Source: Ricinus communis (lineage: Eukaryota; Streptophyta; Magnoliopsida; Malpighiales; Euphorbiaceae). From it: a stretch of 64,000 nt of DNA. A program made the translations under genes and the position numbers. The notes below the pieces were generated by a model, which did not search any database, was not told the DNA's origin, and saw nothing but the letters and a program-made list of their open reading frames with translations. This document shows positions 10,264 to 21,743 of this stretch, in pieces; the stretch's first letter is position 1; each line of letters begins with the position of its first letter. Location: NCBI RefSeq assembly GCF_019578655.1, contig NC_063261.1:1302001-1366000 (forward strand). Reading direction: 5' to 3'.

Positions 10264-11631
10264 TCATTTAGTTGGACTTTGCAGTGGCATCCTTGCACCG
10301 CGGGCAAATTGAGAAGGTGGGCTCAATGTAAGCTGGGGCCTGAGGCATATAACCACAAGGAGGCAGTCTAATGTGCGCAACAGATGGCTAAGAGGTGCTC
10401 TCCACACTGAGTTGGGATGCCCATTCATCCACTCCAAATCCTGTCTAGATGACCCGTCATAAACAAACTTGTAACTACCCTTCTCGGGTGTATCATAACA
10501 CGAATTTTCAAATTGATACAAGTTGTTTTCTCCAAACGAATAACACACATCAACAAGCAAGGAAGCATGCAAAGCATCATCAATTAGTATACCCTGTGGT
10601 AGCTTATCACATGCAAGACCAATCCCATCAATAGGACAAATGGCATGAACACAGTCGGCGGGAGAACTATCAAATGGGAGTAAACTAAAAGTAACACAGT
10701 CACCTCCTACATTAAGCTCTAGCTTTCCCTCAAACACGTCTATTTTAGCTCTAGCCGTGGCAAGGAAAGGTCTCCCCAAAATCAAAGGCACACCATGCTC
10801 ATTATCCATATCCATAACCACAAAGTCCACATGAAATATAAATTTATCTACCTTGACTAGCACATTCTCTACAATCCCCCTAGGAAACTTAACAGAATGA
10901 TCAGCTAATTGAATGCATATCCTAGTCGGTTTTGCCTCTCCTAAACCTAGCTTATTAAACACACTCGTGGGCATGACATTTATGCTAGCACCTAAATTAG
11001 CTAATGCATCATCAACACACAAATTACTTAAAGTGCAAAGAATAGTAAAACTCCCTAGATCGTGACGTTTCTTTGGTAACTTGCTCTGAAACACTGTTGA
11101 GCACTCTTCATTAAGCTTAACATATGCTACCTCCTCCAGCTTTCTTTTGCTGCTAAGTATGTCCTTCAAGAACTTGGCATACTTCGGCATCTGCTTCAGT
11201 ACATCGACAAAAGGCAAGTTAATATGCACTTGTCTAAAAATATCCAAAAACTTACTGAACTGCTCTTGTGCTTCTACTTGCTTCAGTCTAGCAAGATAAG
11301 GAATCTTGGGCTGATACTCCCTAACTAGGATTGGTTTCACCTTTTGCCTCTCAGGTTCCTTAACCTTACTGTTCACCTCAACCTGCACATCAATAGTGGA
11401 ATCGTCAAAAACAAGCTTAGAAGGAGCTGAAACTAACCTACCCGAACGCAAAGTGATGGCATTCATGTGCTCCCTTGGGTTAGACTCAGTGGTGCTGGGG
11501 AGCTCCTTGTTGCCTCTTAGACAACATCTTAGAAATCTGCGCAATCTGACTTTCCAAGTTCTGAATGGACGCTTGCTGATTTCTAAGAGCACTGTCAATC
11601 TGTTGGAACCTCGTTTCAGTAGACGTGACAA
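10264..11631 (-). CDS. gag C-terminus plus aspartic protease of E3, with an unidentified tail
   Basis: This is a 455-codon open minus-strand frame. Early residues include TESNPREHMNAITLRSG and INLPFVDVLKQMPKYAKFLK, the gag end. The protease follows: the catalytic motif normally DLGAS reads NLGASINVMP, so the Asp is Asn, and VPLILGRPFLATARAKIDV is the flap-side motif. After it come about 150 residues that match no RT, with a frameshift near 10400. The alternative frame there ends YIEPTFSICPRCKDATAKSN. The frame's first Met is not the true start, because gag begins at 12899 and is broken by stops. It is the longest open frame of E3, but the Asp-to-Asn change argues against protease activity. 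Confidence 0.75.
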   Translation of the reverse strand: MSRLLKRGSNRLTVLLEISKRPFRTWKVRLRRFLRCCLRGNKELPSTTESNPREHMNAITLRSGRLVSAPSKLVFDDSTIDVQVEVNSKVKEPERQKVKPILVREYQPKIPYLARLKQVEAQEQFSKFLDIFRQVHINLPFVDVLKQMPKYAKFLKDILSSKRKLEEVAYVKLNEECSTVFQSKLPKKRHDLGSFTILCTLSNLCVDDALANLGASINVMPTSVFNKLGLGEAKPTRICIQLADHSVKFPRGIVENVLVKVDKFIFHVDFVVMDMDNEHGVPLILGRPFLATARAKIDVFEGKLELNVGGDCVTFSLLPFDSSPADCVHAICPIDGIGLACDKLPQGILIDDALHASLLVDVCYSFGENNLYQFENSCYDTPEKGSYKFVYDGSSRQDLEWMNGHPNSVWRAPLSHLLRTLDCLLVVICLRPQLTLSPPSQFARGARMPLQSPTK

Positions 11632-12899
11632 ACTTCATCACCAGCTCTTCCAAGTTAGATTTCTTCTCGGCTAGTAGAGGAAGCTCTGATGGTCCAGCCT
11701 GCTGCTGCTGCTGTGGTGGCTGCTGATGCAGTCTTTGGAAGCCTGGTGGACCCTGGGCATTATTATTGCGCTAACTAAAATTGGGATGACTCCACCCAGG
11801 ATTGTATGTGCTGCTATAAGAGTTGTTCTGCTGTCCGGGTGTATCCCCATGTAATTAACCTGTTCACGGTCAGCAGAAATAATAGATGGAGTAGAGGATC
11901 TAGCAAACATACCTCCCGCAGTACAGTTTACACTGTAGTACGGGCCACTGCAAAACTTGCTGCTTATTTGGGCTACATGACCCGGCATCTGAAGCTGGTC
12001 TAATTTCTTAGTCAGAAGCTCCACTTGAGCTGCCAAGGCTGCTGTGGAGTCTAACTGGTTGACCATTCCCTGTTTGACTGGCCGACTCCTAGAGGATTAC
12101 CACTAGTAGTTGTTCATGGCCATCTCCTCTATCGGATTTTGCGCCTGCTCCAGCGTCTTACTGTTCAAGGCCCCACCTACTACAGCATCTACCATTTGCC
12201 TAGTAGCAAGGGTTAAACCGCTGTAAAAGGTCTAAACCTACATCCATATTGGTAGACCGTGGTGTGGACAGCATCTTAACAAGTCCTTGTACCTCTCCCA
12301 GGCATCATACATGCTCTCGTCGTCCATCTGCACAAAAGAAGAAATGTCATTTCTAAATTTAGTAGTCTTAGCTGGAGGAAAGTACTTCTAAATAAATTTT
12401 TCAGCCAAAGATTTCGAAGTAATTATAGTGTTCGCTGGAAGGGACTACAACCATCTATTTGCTCTATCCCTTAAAGAAAATGGAAATAATCTCAGCTGGA
12501 TGGCATCATCGGTAGTTCCATTTATCTTGAACGTGTCGCATATCTCCAAAAAGTTGGCTATATAGGCATTGGGATCCTCGCTTGGCAACTCTCCAAACTG
12601 TACACTCTGCTGTGCCATCTGGATCACATTTGGCTTTATTTCGAAGTTGTTAGCTGCCACTGCGGTCTAAGCATACTGGTCTATGTCCCATCCAATGATA
12701 GTCTAACAAACTCGTAAATCATTCTGGTGGCGTCTGCTGCAACATCTCCGTTGTGATTCTCCATCCCTACTAGTCTATCAACATGTATCTCAACCTCAAT
12801 CTCCTTCTCTACCGATTGCGAACGCTTCTTTAAAAGTTTGAAGGATCACTCTGGATCAGACAAAGGCTCTACGAGATTAGAGCTAGAGCTCCTGGTCAT
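11632..12899 (-). pseudogene. gag N-terminal two thirds of E3, several stops
   Basis: It starts MTRSSSSNLVEPLSDPE at 12899 on the minus strand. The core from 12660 reads FEIKPNVIQMAQQSVQFG, IANFLEICDTFKING and [16 protein letters not shown]. In-frame stops follow, several at places where E1 and E8 have Gln (after RANRWL, around the IWM-V-TFYSG segment, around NNY-W-SSRS). A frame from 12066 covers the Gln-rich middle part. It is a decayed but clearly recognisable Athila gag. Confidence 0.8.
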
Positions 12900-13046
12900 A
12901 AACTACCTAAGAATGGAAGGTAGCAACCAAAGAACAAAAGTAAATAAAAGAATAAAAGAATAAAATAAAATAAAATAAAGACAGAAAAATAAAAATGGCT
13001 AAATTAACACAAACACAGATTCACTCTAGTTCACACAAATTGGAGT

Positions 13047-13063
13047 CCCCGGAAACGGTGCTA
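13047..13063 (-). promoter_or_regulatory. Primer binding site of E3
   Basis: On the minus strand it reads TAGCACCGTTTCCGGGG, three changes from the tRNA-Asp complement TGGCGCCGTTGCCGGGG, and lies seven bases after the LTR end, as in E2. Confidence 0.75.
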
Positions 13064-13069
13064 AAAACT

Positions 13070-14538
13070 TGATGGGCTATTTGTGTCGCTACAATCTAAG
13101 GCAGTGAACCTATCGATGCAGACTAGCACTAACGGTGAGTATCAAGGTCGTATTCTCGGGTAAAGGTGATCCTAGAACTACTACAATGTCTTATGATATT
13201 TAACCCTAACAAAATCAATGAAGTTGCTATTCTATGATTAAATGTAAATAAGTGGTTAACTAAGTGTCAGACAGACTGAAAGGATTTAGTAAAATAATCA
13301 AAGGAAAAAGCAAACCTAAAGGGACCTAAGCTAGTTGGATTTTAGTAAGGATAAAGATTATATTGATTACCAATTGCAATTACCCGTGGACAAATTCTTA
13401 ACTGAATTATGTTTCTCTCTCGAGATAACTGAATTCCTAACCTAAGAACCTAAAGTTGGAATCTCTTCCTAACAATCAAATATTAAATTAGCATTAAGCT
13501 TCAACCCGCCTCTATTAAGATTTGTTAATTCTTAATCCGGCTAGTCAATTACCCTTATCTCTAAGTGATCATTAACCAGTTCTTGCTATTCAAATTTCCA
13601 ATTACTAAATGAATTTCTCAATTGCATAAAGCAATCTAAATACCACAACTCACAATGTCTCATGAATAATGTGATTTCTCATTAATAATGAAAGCAAGAA
13701 GAGACAAGCATTGATAATTAAAGTCTCATAAGCATTAAAAATAATCCAACAACATAGGAACCCCAATGGGTTTAATAAATTTAGTTACTCATACTAATAA
13801 GCAACACAAAGTAAAGAACAAATTCAGAAAAATAAATTGAAAGCATGTACACCCTTCTTCTTCAAGTTGGATGAAAAATCCTAAATTCCAAATTCCGAAT
13901 GCTGAACCCTGAATTGCCTCTTGAATGCCTCTAAATCTCCTCTTGATCTTTAATTTGATGTTAAACCAATGTAATCCTTCCTTCAATAGATGAAATGGTC
14001 ATCTAAAGTCGAGTATTGAAGTCTGGGAAAAGATGGCTTATGCTTGTATATGTGAATCCCGTCAGAAAATCACACTCTAGCTGAATAAATCGCATTTGCC
14101 TATATAATTGTCCCACCACGGCCGTAGTCAAGCCCGTGCTGATCTGCACGGGCGGAGTCCAGGCCGTGCTAGATCTCCGAGTGCCGCTACTTAGGGTTTC
14201 TTCCTGGCCATGCCCTTGCCGATGCTGAGCCACCAAGGGCCGTGATGGAGGCTGTGGTAGCCACGAAAACCGTGCTAAAATGGCACTCTTAAGGGTCATG
14301 TGTTAATGGTTTAGCACGGCCAGAGTCCAGGCCATGCTCAACCTCTGAAAATAAGCATTGATGAAATCTTGATGAAGCCCTATTCGTTCTTGCACGTATC
14401 TCTCTTAAAATCACTTAAATACTGATAATGAATGTCTATGAACACCTGAAACATGAAAGGAACCAAAATGCGGGTGATTTTGGCATAAAACATGATAAAT
14501 AGTTGGGTATAGAAATATGTATAGAACATTGCACGTCA
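13070..14538 (-). repeat. 5' LTR of E3
   Basis: It is 1469 bp, starting TGACGTGCAATG at 14538 and ending CCCATCA at 13070 on the minus strand. It contains the GC-rich CACGGCC cluster (about 14110-14340). A TATA-like ATTATATAGG lies at 14098-14108, just downstream of the cluster in the direction of transcription. Sequence style is closest to the LTRs of E6. Confidence 0.85.
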
Positions 14539-15154
14539 CGCCTTTAGACCTGATATCATGTACAGTATCTGTCTTTGTGCTAGATTTCAATCATGTCCAA
14601 AACAGTCTCATCTAATTGTCGTTAAAGGAATTTTTGAAATATTTATATGGAACCTTGAACTTAGGACTTTGGTACCCTAAAGAAACTCAGATGCCAACTA
14701 TGTCCGTAGTTTATTAGATAGAAAGAGCATCTCCGGCACTTGCCATTTTCTAGGTGAATGCTTAGTGTCTTGGTTTGGCAAGAAATAAGTCTCGATTGCT
14801 CTCTCCATTGCTGAAGCCAAATATGTGGTGGCGGGTTGTTGTTATGCTCAAAATCTTTAGATGAGGCAACAATTAAGAGACTTTGGGAGAGGGGTTGATC
14901 ACATCCCTATTAAATGTGGCAATACTAGTGCTATAAACCTTTCTAAGAATCCTATTCAACACTCTAGGAGTAAAAACATAGATATTAGACATAACTTCTT
15001 GAGAGATCATGTTCAAAATGGTAGTGTAGTGCTAGAATATATTGATACATCCAAACAATTAGCCAATATTTTCACCAAACTTCTTCTAAATGAGAAGAGA
15101 ATGAATTTCATAAAAAGAGAATTAAAAATGATAGATGGCATCATTCTAGCTTGA
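14539..15154 (+). pseudogene. Ty1/copia RT-RNase H C-terminal fragment
   Basis: The fragment begins in the RPDIMYSVC motif of the RT-RNase H join. It continues through a broken segment with stops and ends in a 97-codon open frame (14861-15154) with INLSKNPIQHSRSKNIDIRH, LEYIDTSKQLANIFTK and FIKRELKMIDG. The RNase H acidic motif normally KCDNTSA reads KCGNTSA, so the Asp is Gly. The rest of the element is to the left, displaced by E3. A minus-strand copy of the same family ends at about 34411. Confidence 0.8.
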
Positions 15155-15715
15155 ATTCTTGACAATTTGTGTAGTTGATTGATTGTGATACTTGTGATTT
15201 TTCATTATTGTGCAAATGTTGAGTATTGAAATCATCTTAGCCCTAGATTTTTTAATCTTGATGCATCTTAATACTCATATATAAAATGTTATGATCAAAG
15301 TAAAAGGAGCATGCTCATGCATTCATTATAACCTCGTGTTTTTATAGAATTTCAAAAAGTGTGCTTGAGCCATGGTGGACCGCTCGCGCTTTATAGGTCT
15401 TCAAGCAATCTTGGAAATGACCTTAAAAGCACGCCTGCGATTTCTTCAAATGTTAGTTGTTGTGACTATTTTCTCAAAAGCATGACCGTGCTTCCCCTTG
15501 ATTTCAATAAAAAACTAGCCATTATAGAAGCTTTGAAAATTGGTTTTAATGCAAAACTAGCCATTTTTTACCCTTTTCCACACCCCTTTAAGACTATAAA
15601 AGCCACATCTTACTCATTTGAATCATTTTCTCATAATTATTTCAAAAAGCTCTCAAAAAATCCCTCTTTCTTTCTTTAAAAATTCTCCAATCTTCTCTTC
15701 CTATTCATTAAGATA
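15155..15715 (+). other. 3' region of the copia relic
   Basis: AT-rich DNA following the pol stop. It includes a TATA-like CTATAAAAG at 15593 and GC-containing motifs such as ACCGTGCTTCC near 15485. One open frame (15359-15679) resembles no family I know. The region ends where minus-strand Tat-like gag begins. Confidence 0.4.
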
Positions 15716-16434
15716 ATCATGGGTCCCAGTGGGTATTGGGTTTGTAGCCAGGTGCATTTAGATTTGGTGGTTGGTTGGAGAATGCCATTATGCACTAACC
15801 ACTCAAAGAACTTCGAGAGAGGTTTCTTGAAGTTGGAGAACTTCCTCGATTGTTGGACAATATTCACATATAGAGTTCTACTCCCTCCAGCTTGACAATT
15901 CAGCCTTTCACCGGTTGACACAGTCTTCCTTTTAGCATTCCTAATTTCCTCAACTTGAAGCTCATCATAATATAAGTCCATGAAAGTCTTATGAAGCCTT
16001 TCGACCCAACCAGGAAGAACATTTCTGACCACCATACAGACTTGTTTCTTTTCAAATGACTTGTTCTTTATCAACCTAGCCTTATTTCTCCACATAGTCA
16101 AGGAATCAGAGAAGGATTCATTCGGCTTCTGCTTAGTAGAATCAAGATCTCTAATCGAGACTTCCAACTGAGTGTTATATTGTTTAACAAATGAATTACA
16201 CAGATTGCACCATTCAGCTTTAGCAGACTTTTCTAGACCATGATACTAGTTCACAACAGGTCCTTCTAGTGACAATACAAATAGCTTGACAATTTGGGTC
16301 CTACTCAGTTGCGTAGTTCCCATGATGGTTACATATTGCTTTAGATTAACCTTTGGATCACCAGTTCTATTCAAAGCAAACAAGTTGATATTTTCCAATG
16401 TAAGGGTAAAGCCTCTTTATTTTGGCTAAAGGCC
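15716..16434 (-). pseudogene. Tat/Ogre-type gypsy gag fragment
   Basis: On the minus strand it reads LSLEGPVVN, KSAKAEWCNLC, FVKQYN and then the diagnostic QKPNESFSDSLTMWRNKARL, FEKKQVCMVVRNVLPGW. This matches the PNE-F-D-L-RWR and EKDQV-MVVKNLLP motifs of Tat/Ogre gag. A later NFKKPLSKFFEWL resembles the gag end of that clade. The open part is 16167-15676; a TAG interrupts it upstream, and the N-terminus is lost at the boundary with the LTR-like sequence at 16435. Confidence 0.7.
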
Positions 16435-18221
16435 TGTTACCATAATTTTGGGCCGAGGCTTTTCGATATGTGGGCTTAATGTTGGTAATTAAAATTAAAA
16501 CATAAGGAAAGATGCAATGCAAGCAATTTAAATTTTTTTCTTAATTCCCACCAAGGATCTCATTGATTTAGATAGTCATAACACACAAAACAAGCAAAAG
16601 ATGAAGAAGGCTTACAAAGGGTGTGTGCTGCCTATTCCAAGGCATGCTTCTTGCTCTCTTGATTCTTGATTCTTCAAGGATGATTGAGGTACTTTAAAGC
16701 TACTTAAATGACCAGCCTCTAATGGTAATCCACACAAGCTTCAAAGTTAGAATCTCCTATAAAAATCCTTCACAAAAGAGAGAGTGGAGATGACGAGGAG
16801 TCAATGCTAGTTCTAAGCTAGGTTGAATATTAATTAATCTAATTAATTAAGTGTTGACGACATCATTCTCCTTTACACACATACACCCATCCTTAGACCA
16901 TCATCATACTCCATATATATATTATGGGATTTAACCTAATCCTATAACAAGGAAGGCCTTACTTAATCTTAAGTTGGGCCTTAATTGGGCTTGTTTAGAC
17001 TAAGTCAACTTAATTAATACATAAGTATAGTTATAAGGCCCTTATCCCCAAAAATCATAGACCAATATGTATTAGACTAATTAACTTTTAATTAGGGCCA
17101 ACGTATATAAGCTTAAGCCCAACCTTAAGCCTCATTTTAATATCAACTTTAAGCCTATTTGTGTGTGACCCAAAAGGTTCCTAACATGTTAGAAATGAAT
17201 TATGAATTAAACACTTTTAATTAAATGTTAATTCTCTAATTAACTTAATTCATATTTCATAGATCAAGATTGCTATCTAACAATGCATCATGACTACCCA
17301 AATGTGATGAAGGATTAAAGTGCATTAACCTTTACAACGAACAGTCTCAGAATGTAATTCAGTCCTTTCATTGTATCTTTTTCCTAATTGAATCATAGAG
17401 CATGGATGCAAGTGTCAACTCTATAATTGAATCGATCATGTTTGTTCTTGATAATTTCATACAACATTTTGAATAAGATGTATGAAACAATTTTCATATT
17501 CTTCATTCGAACAACCTTGGCTAAAGATTTCCATGTTAAAGCATATCAAGAATCATTAGGATAAGGTCCCATGACATATTAACTTGGGCAATGAATTCTT
17601 TATTAATAACTTATTATCTTTATATGACTCTTAGTCTACCCAATGACTATCCCTTGAATGCTCCATGGATAAGAGAACATAAGATACTATCAAAGTATAG
17701 TAATCCTCGTATAAGGTAATATACTATTACCTCAAGTCTAAGTATCACGTATTACATGATTCTCATAAGAGTATTGTCCATAGACACTTGGAGTAAATTC
17801 CATATGGACTACTCAGTATGGTCGTGTTCAATGAACTTATTCTTATAACAAGTACCAATATGCTTATCTTGAAATCCCTATTCCTCAACCTTATTAGACA
17901 TATTGCTTACTTCACAAGTAAGTGATAACACATCATGGTAGTCTCAAGAGTTTGATCAATATCCAACAATCAATATCTAATTCTTGATAAAAAATTGACC
18001 ATGAACAAAGTTTAGGAATGTATATAATGAGAACCTCACCATTATAAACTCGCTTTATAATTTCTTTTACATTTGTGTTTACATCCATGGTGTTCATCTC
18101 TAATGGTTTGGATTATTTCTTAATAGTACCCAACTACTCGTACTATTAGAGTCGAACAATGCCCTTAGTATAATTGTATGTCATCAATTATGATGTTTAA
18201 ATTAACACAAATTATCTAACA
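16435..18221. repeat. Candidate LTR of an unclassified element
   Basis: A 1787-bp block bounded by TGTTA at the left and TAACA at the right, which is a TG...CA end pair with a five-base inverted repeat. It is AT-rich and noncoding. It separates the Tat-like gag fragment from unrelated AT-rich DNA. The flanking five bases (AGGCC and ACTCT) do not match, so it is not shown to be a solo insertion. It may be the 5' LTR of the neighbouring minus-strand relic, but no primer site is recognisable beside it. Confidence 0.35.
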
Positions 18222-20341
18222 ACTCTTTATCTTTAGGGCATACTTTAACACTTAAAATACTTATAGAGGAGAATATCTTATATAGTAAGCAATATGGTTC
18301 TTAAAAAAGATTACTACTGTTATAACTATGAGCTGAGTCTTGCGTAAGGATAAAAGGCTCCCACAAATAAAAAGTATCATTGTTTTACTCATCTCCCCAC
18401 ACAAGGGTCCATGTGAACAGAGGAAATTTATTCATTATCTGTGAGTGATGGTTAGCCAATGTCATATTACAAGGTTCGAGTGAAGCTAAAGAACTACTAA
18501 CCAATAGCATCATGGCTATAAAGACTAGAATGCAAAATATGCATTACAGGAATAACTCATTAAATAATAATATTAAAAATAGGGATACACTGGAATCAAC
18601 TTCTCTTATATCTAATGGAATTGACATTGTGGGCGGCGATTTCGGGCACACACCTAAGTGTCTTTAGCTACTACGGCACTGTAAGACTTTTCAACCTAAT
18701 AAGAACATGCTAACTAGTCATAGAGAGTAGCATGGAGATATGAGTCGCCACCTGAGTAATTCTTCTAGACACTTTTTCTAATTGAGTGGTGTTTCTTGAT
18801 TCCATAAGAAAGCTTCGCCACATCGAGAGATGGATCCGGAAGCTACCTTCCTTATTTTTGTATCCTCATTTTTAGTTTTATTATTTAATGTGTTTTTCCC
18901 TATAAATACAATAATTATATTTTTTAAGTAAGCATTATAGTATATGAAGTCCACCTAGGCCTAGCCCATTTTATTTAATTACAATCCCCATTTAAAGTCA
19001 TTAACCTAACTAGATTATTTATTATGTGCAGGCCCATCTAGTCTAGCTTAATTACATATTATGCTTTTTGATTTCTAGGCCCTTTAACCTAAATGGACTA
19101 CCTTTTTTACATGCTAAGGCACAATTGGGGTGACCTTACCTAAGTTAGCCTATTTAATTAATTAAAAGCATGACAAAAGTCCACTAAGTTTATATGGATT
19201 TTAATTCAAGACCAATTTGCCAACACCAATTTGCCAACTTATTAATCTAATGGACTACCATTTCATGTTAAGGTCTAATTTTAAGTCTAATGTCTATATG
19301 TCCAATTTTAATTAAGTAGTCAGATAGCAGATATTTGGCATACATCTATAATAAAACAAGAAATTAAACCTAGCTATTATAATCTCCTACAACTAAGAAA
19401 TTAAAGGAAAAAATAGCTAAACTGAGTTATAGAGTATAAGAACTATCAAATATAGAACAAAATCTGGATCTAGGTAAAATTTGGAGCAGAGGTGATTAGC
19501 CTAGGCATAAAGCCAATCGACTCTAGGGCTTGGTTATAGATGGTTTTGCATGGTTCATCAATTCCCCTCGCCTAAAAGCCGATCTACCATGCATAGAAGA
19601 CAAAAAATGATTAATATGTGTAATTAAACAAAATAAAAGTATAAAACTCAATAAAATAAGATCAAAACACATAAAAGAAGGAACAATTGATAAAAGACAG
19701 GAATTTTACATGACAGGTCATAGATCGAAACACATGACCCTAAAATATAGTTCTAACCACATAATCAATATCATAAAAATAAACGTCTGACATGTTACCC
19801 TAATCATTCAAATCATTAGATTCAAAAATCCAAATAAGGACATGTTATCAGATCCCAAAACCCAGCACATATCAAGTTATCAGAGTCCAAAATCCAACAT
19901 ACATATCATGGCAGAAACACATTAATCTATTAATAACCCTATATCTAATCATATAAATCATATAAAGCATTCGAGATCAACCTTAATCATGTTTCTAAAA
20001 CCATAAAATTAATAAGAAAAGAAGAGGATGCTGATGATGCAGGCTTTTGGAGCCCTTAGGCTCTCACTGTATTATGTTGATCCTCGAGTCTCTAGAGATG
20101 AGGAAGAGGTGGAATCAAGGATTGGATATGAATCCAACCTTTTTTAAGGTTTATTTAAGTGTCTAATGGATTCAAGGGTTACTGTCGTTCTAAAAATAAT
20201 ATTTCCTAATATTCTTCTTTCTTTACTAATTATCCTTATCGAATGCATAAAAGAACTCTCTTATTAATTGTCGATAAAATGCTCTCCCACAATGCTAATG
20301 ATTTCTAACTATTGCTAATATTCACTAACCCTAGACTTAGG
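18222..20341. other. AT-rich noncoding stretch, probably decayed retroelement DNA
   Basis: No protein signal in either strand. Around 18620-18760 are motifs such as GATTTCGGGCACACACC and GAGTCGCCACCTGAG, which resemble pieces I associate with Ogre/Tat-type LTRs. This is from memory and weak. Nothing else could be recognised. Confidence 0.3.
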
Positions 20342-20987
20342 TGTTAGCTTAAGTTATTTCATTAACTTAGTAATACTTGATTTTGATTGTAATAATTAAA
20401 TTGAATAGTACTAATATTCTTTCTTACTAGTTTTCATATAGGAATTAATGTTCACATCATATGAAGATTAAGCCTTTAGAAATCCATATCTGCATCAAAA
20501 TCGTGACTGCAATTTTTTAGCTGCGATCGCAAAATGGGCAATTTTAGCATAGAGAATTTTGGCTTAATTTTAGACCATGAGCAAAATTTGCAACCAGGAA
20601 AGTTGTATAAAGTCATACCGTTAGAGACCGCCAATATATTTTTTGCATGTACTAGCCGTTGTAGAAATTTCACAAATTGCGACTGTAAAACAAGAAGCGT
20701 GACTATGATTCTTTGTTTGTCATGGGTTTCAATACAATGATCAACAATCTCCATAAGTGTCAAACCTTTGCTTACTAATTTCACATCTTCTTATAACTAT
20801 CTTATCTTGGTTTTCGTTATTGTAAGGTTTGAGTGTAAGCTTTAAACACTTGTAGGGTTTGAGAGTTAGCCTAAGTAGGAAAAACCCTTGTAAGGTTTGG
20901 TGTGAACATAAACACTAAGTTTAGGGGTGAGCTTGGAAAGACTCCTATGGAAAAGTTTGAGTGTGAGCTTGGAAATACTTAGGTTTG
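20342..20987 (+). repeat. 5' LTR of the gag-only copia, internally deleted
   Basis: It starts TGTTAGCTTAAG and aligns with 24356 onward through blocks such as CCTTTAGAAATCCAT and GAGAGTTAGCCTAAG. About 100 bp that hold the TATA box in the 3' LTR are missing near 20728, and the last part of the LTR is missing too. Confidence 0.7.
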
Positions 20988-21743
20988 ATAGAGATGTATG
21001 GAATTAGGATAGAAAAGAATGGAAGCCTCCAACCAAAGAGGTTGATGGTGTTGAAGTGCCTATTGATAGAGATGAATGGGTTGAGGCTCATAGAACAGCC
21101 AATGGCAGGAACAAAAGAGCCATGATCATTCTCTTAAGTTCTCTATCTAGAGAACAATGTGAAAGAATTCAATACCTCCCTACCGCTTACAAAATGTGGA
21201 AGACATTGGAGAATTGTCATGAAGGGACCAACCAAGTAAGGTTCAAGATAGTCCAATTGCTCATAATCGAATATGAGCTTTTCATGTTGAAACCTAATGA
21301 GAGTGTCACTGATATGACAAACTGACTTCTCGCATCATTGAAAATTTGAGGAAATTGGGAAAGCATTATGAGCTAGTTGACATTAATACTAAAATCCTCA
21401 AGGTACTCTTTCTTAAGGATTATGGCTCAAAAGTTGCAAGTATTGAGGAAACTAATAAGGACTTAGTCTCGACCAATGAACTTATTGGTAAGCTTCTCAT
21501 CCATGAGATGGCTCTTAAAAAGGAGGAAGAGCAAGAGGATGAAAGGGTTCACAAAAGGAAACCCCTAGCTTTCAAAAGCTCAATCAAGCAATATCAAGAT
21601 AGCTCAATTTGTTCAGACTCGAGCGCTGATGAAGATAAAGAACTCGACATGCTCTCTAAGAGAATCAAAGAGATCAAGAATAAAAGAGGAGAAAAAAGAC
21701 ACTCCAAATGGCCTCCTTCAAGCTCAAATGGATATATAACTTG
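20988..21743 (+). pseudogene. Copia gag, N-terminal half (upstream of solo LTR)
   Basis: It shows the copia gag (UBN2-type) pattern: WVEAHRTANGRNKRAMIILLSSLSREQ, AYKMWKTLENCHEGTNQVR, YELFMLKPNESVTDM. A frame change at about 21320 moves to a frame that reads MRKLGKHYELVDINTKILKV and a Glu/Lys-rich stretch to 21743. Gag of this type packages element RNA in cytoplasmic particles. The true start was lost with the 5' leader. Confidence 0.75.

Larger units (their letters stand above)
9616..14538 (-). mobile_element. E3: minus-strand non-autonomous Athila-type element (gag and protease only)
   Basis: Its 5' LTR is 14538-13070, followed by a primer binding site, gag (12899-11632), a 455-codon gag-protease frame (11631-10264), the end-of-pol motif and part of the 3' noncoding region. 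That region is interrupted at 9615/9616 by E1. There is no RT, RNase H or integrase between the protease and the end-of-pol motif. The element is inserted in a copia RT gene; CGCCT (14539-14543) is the expected target duplication, but the partner copy lies left of the window. Confidence 0.8.

Noticed and set aside
15359..15679. 106-codon frame as a gene
   Set aside because: It lies in the copia 3' region, has no recognisable motif and no counterpart in the sister copy near 34000-34400.
16435..20341. Intergenic host DNA with a hidden gene
   Set aside because: No frame with domain-like composition or splice-bounded coding signal was found; LTR-like ends and neighbouring gag relics favour decayed elements, though this is not proven.
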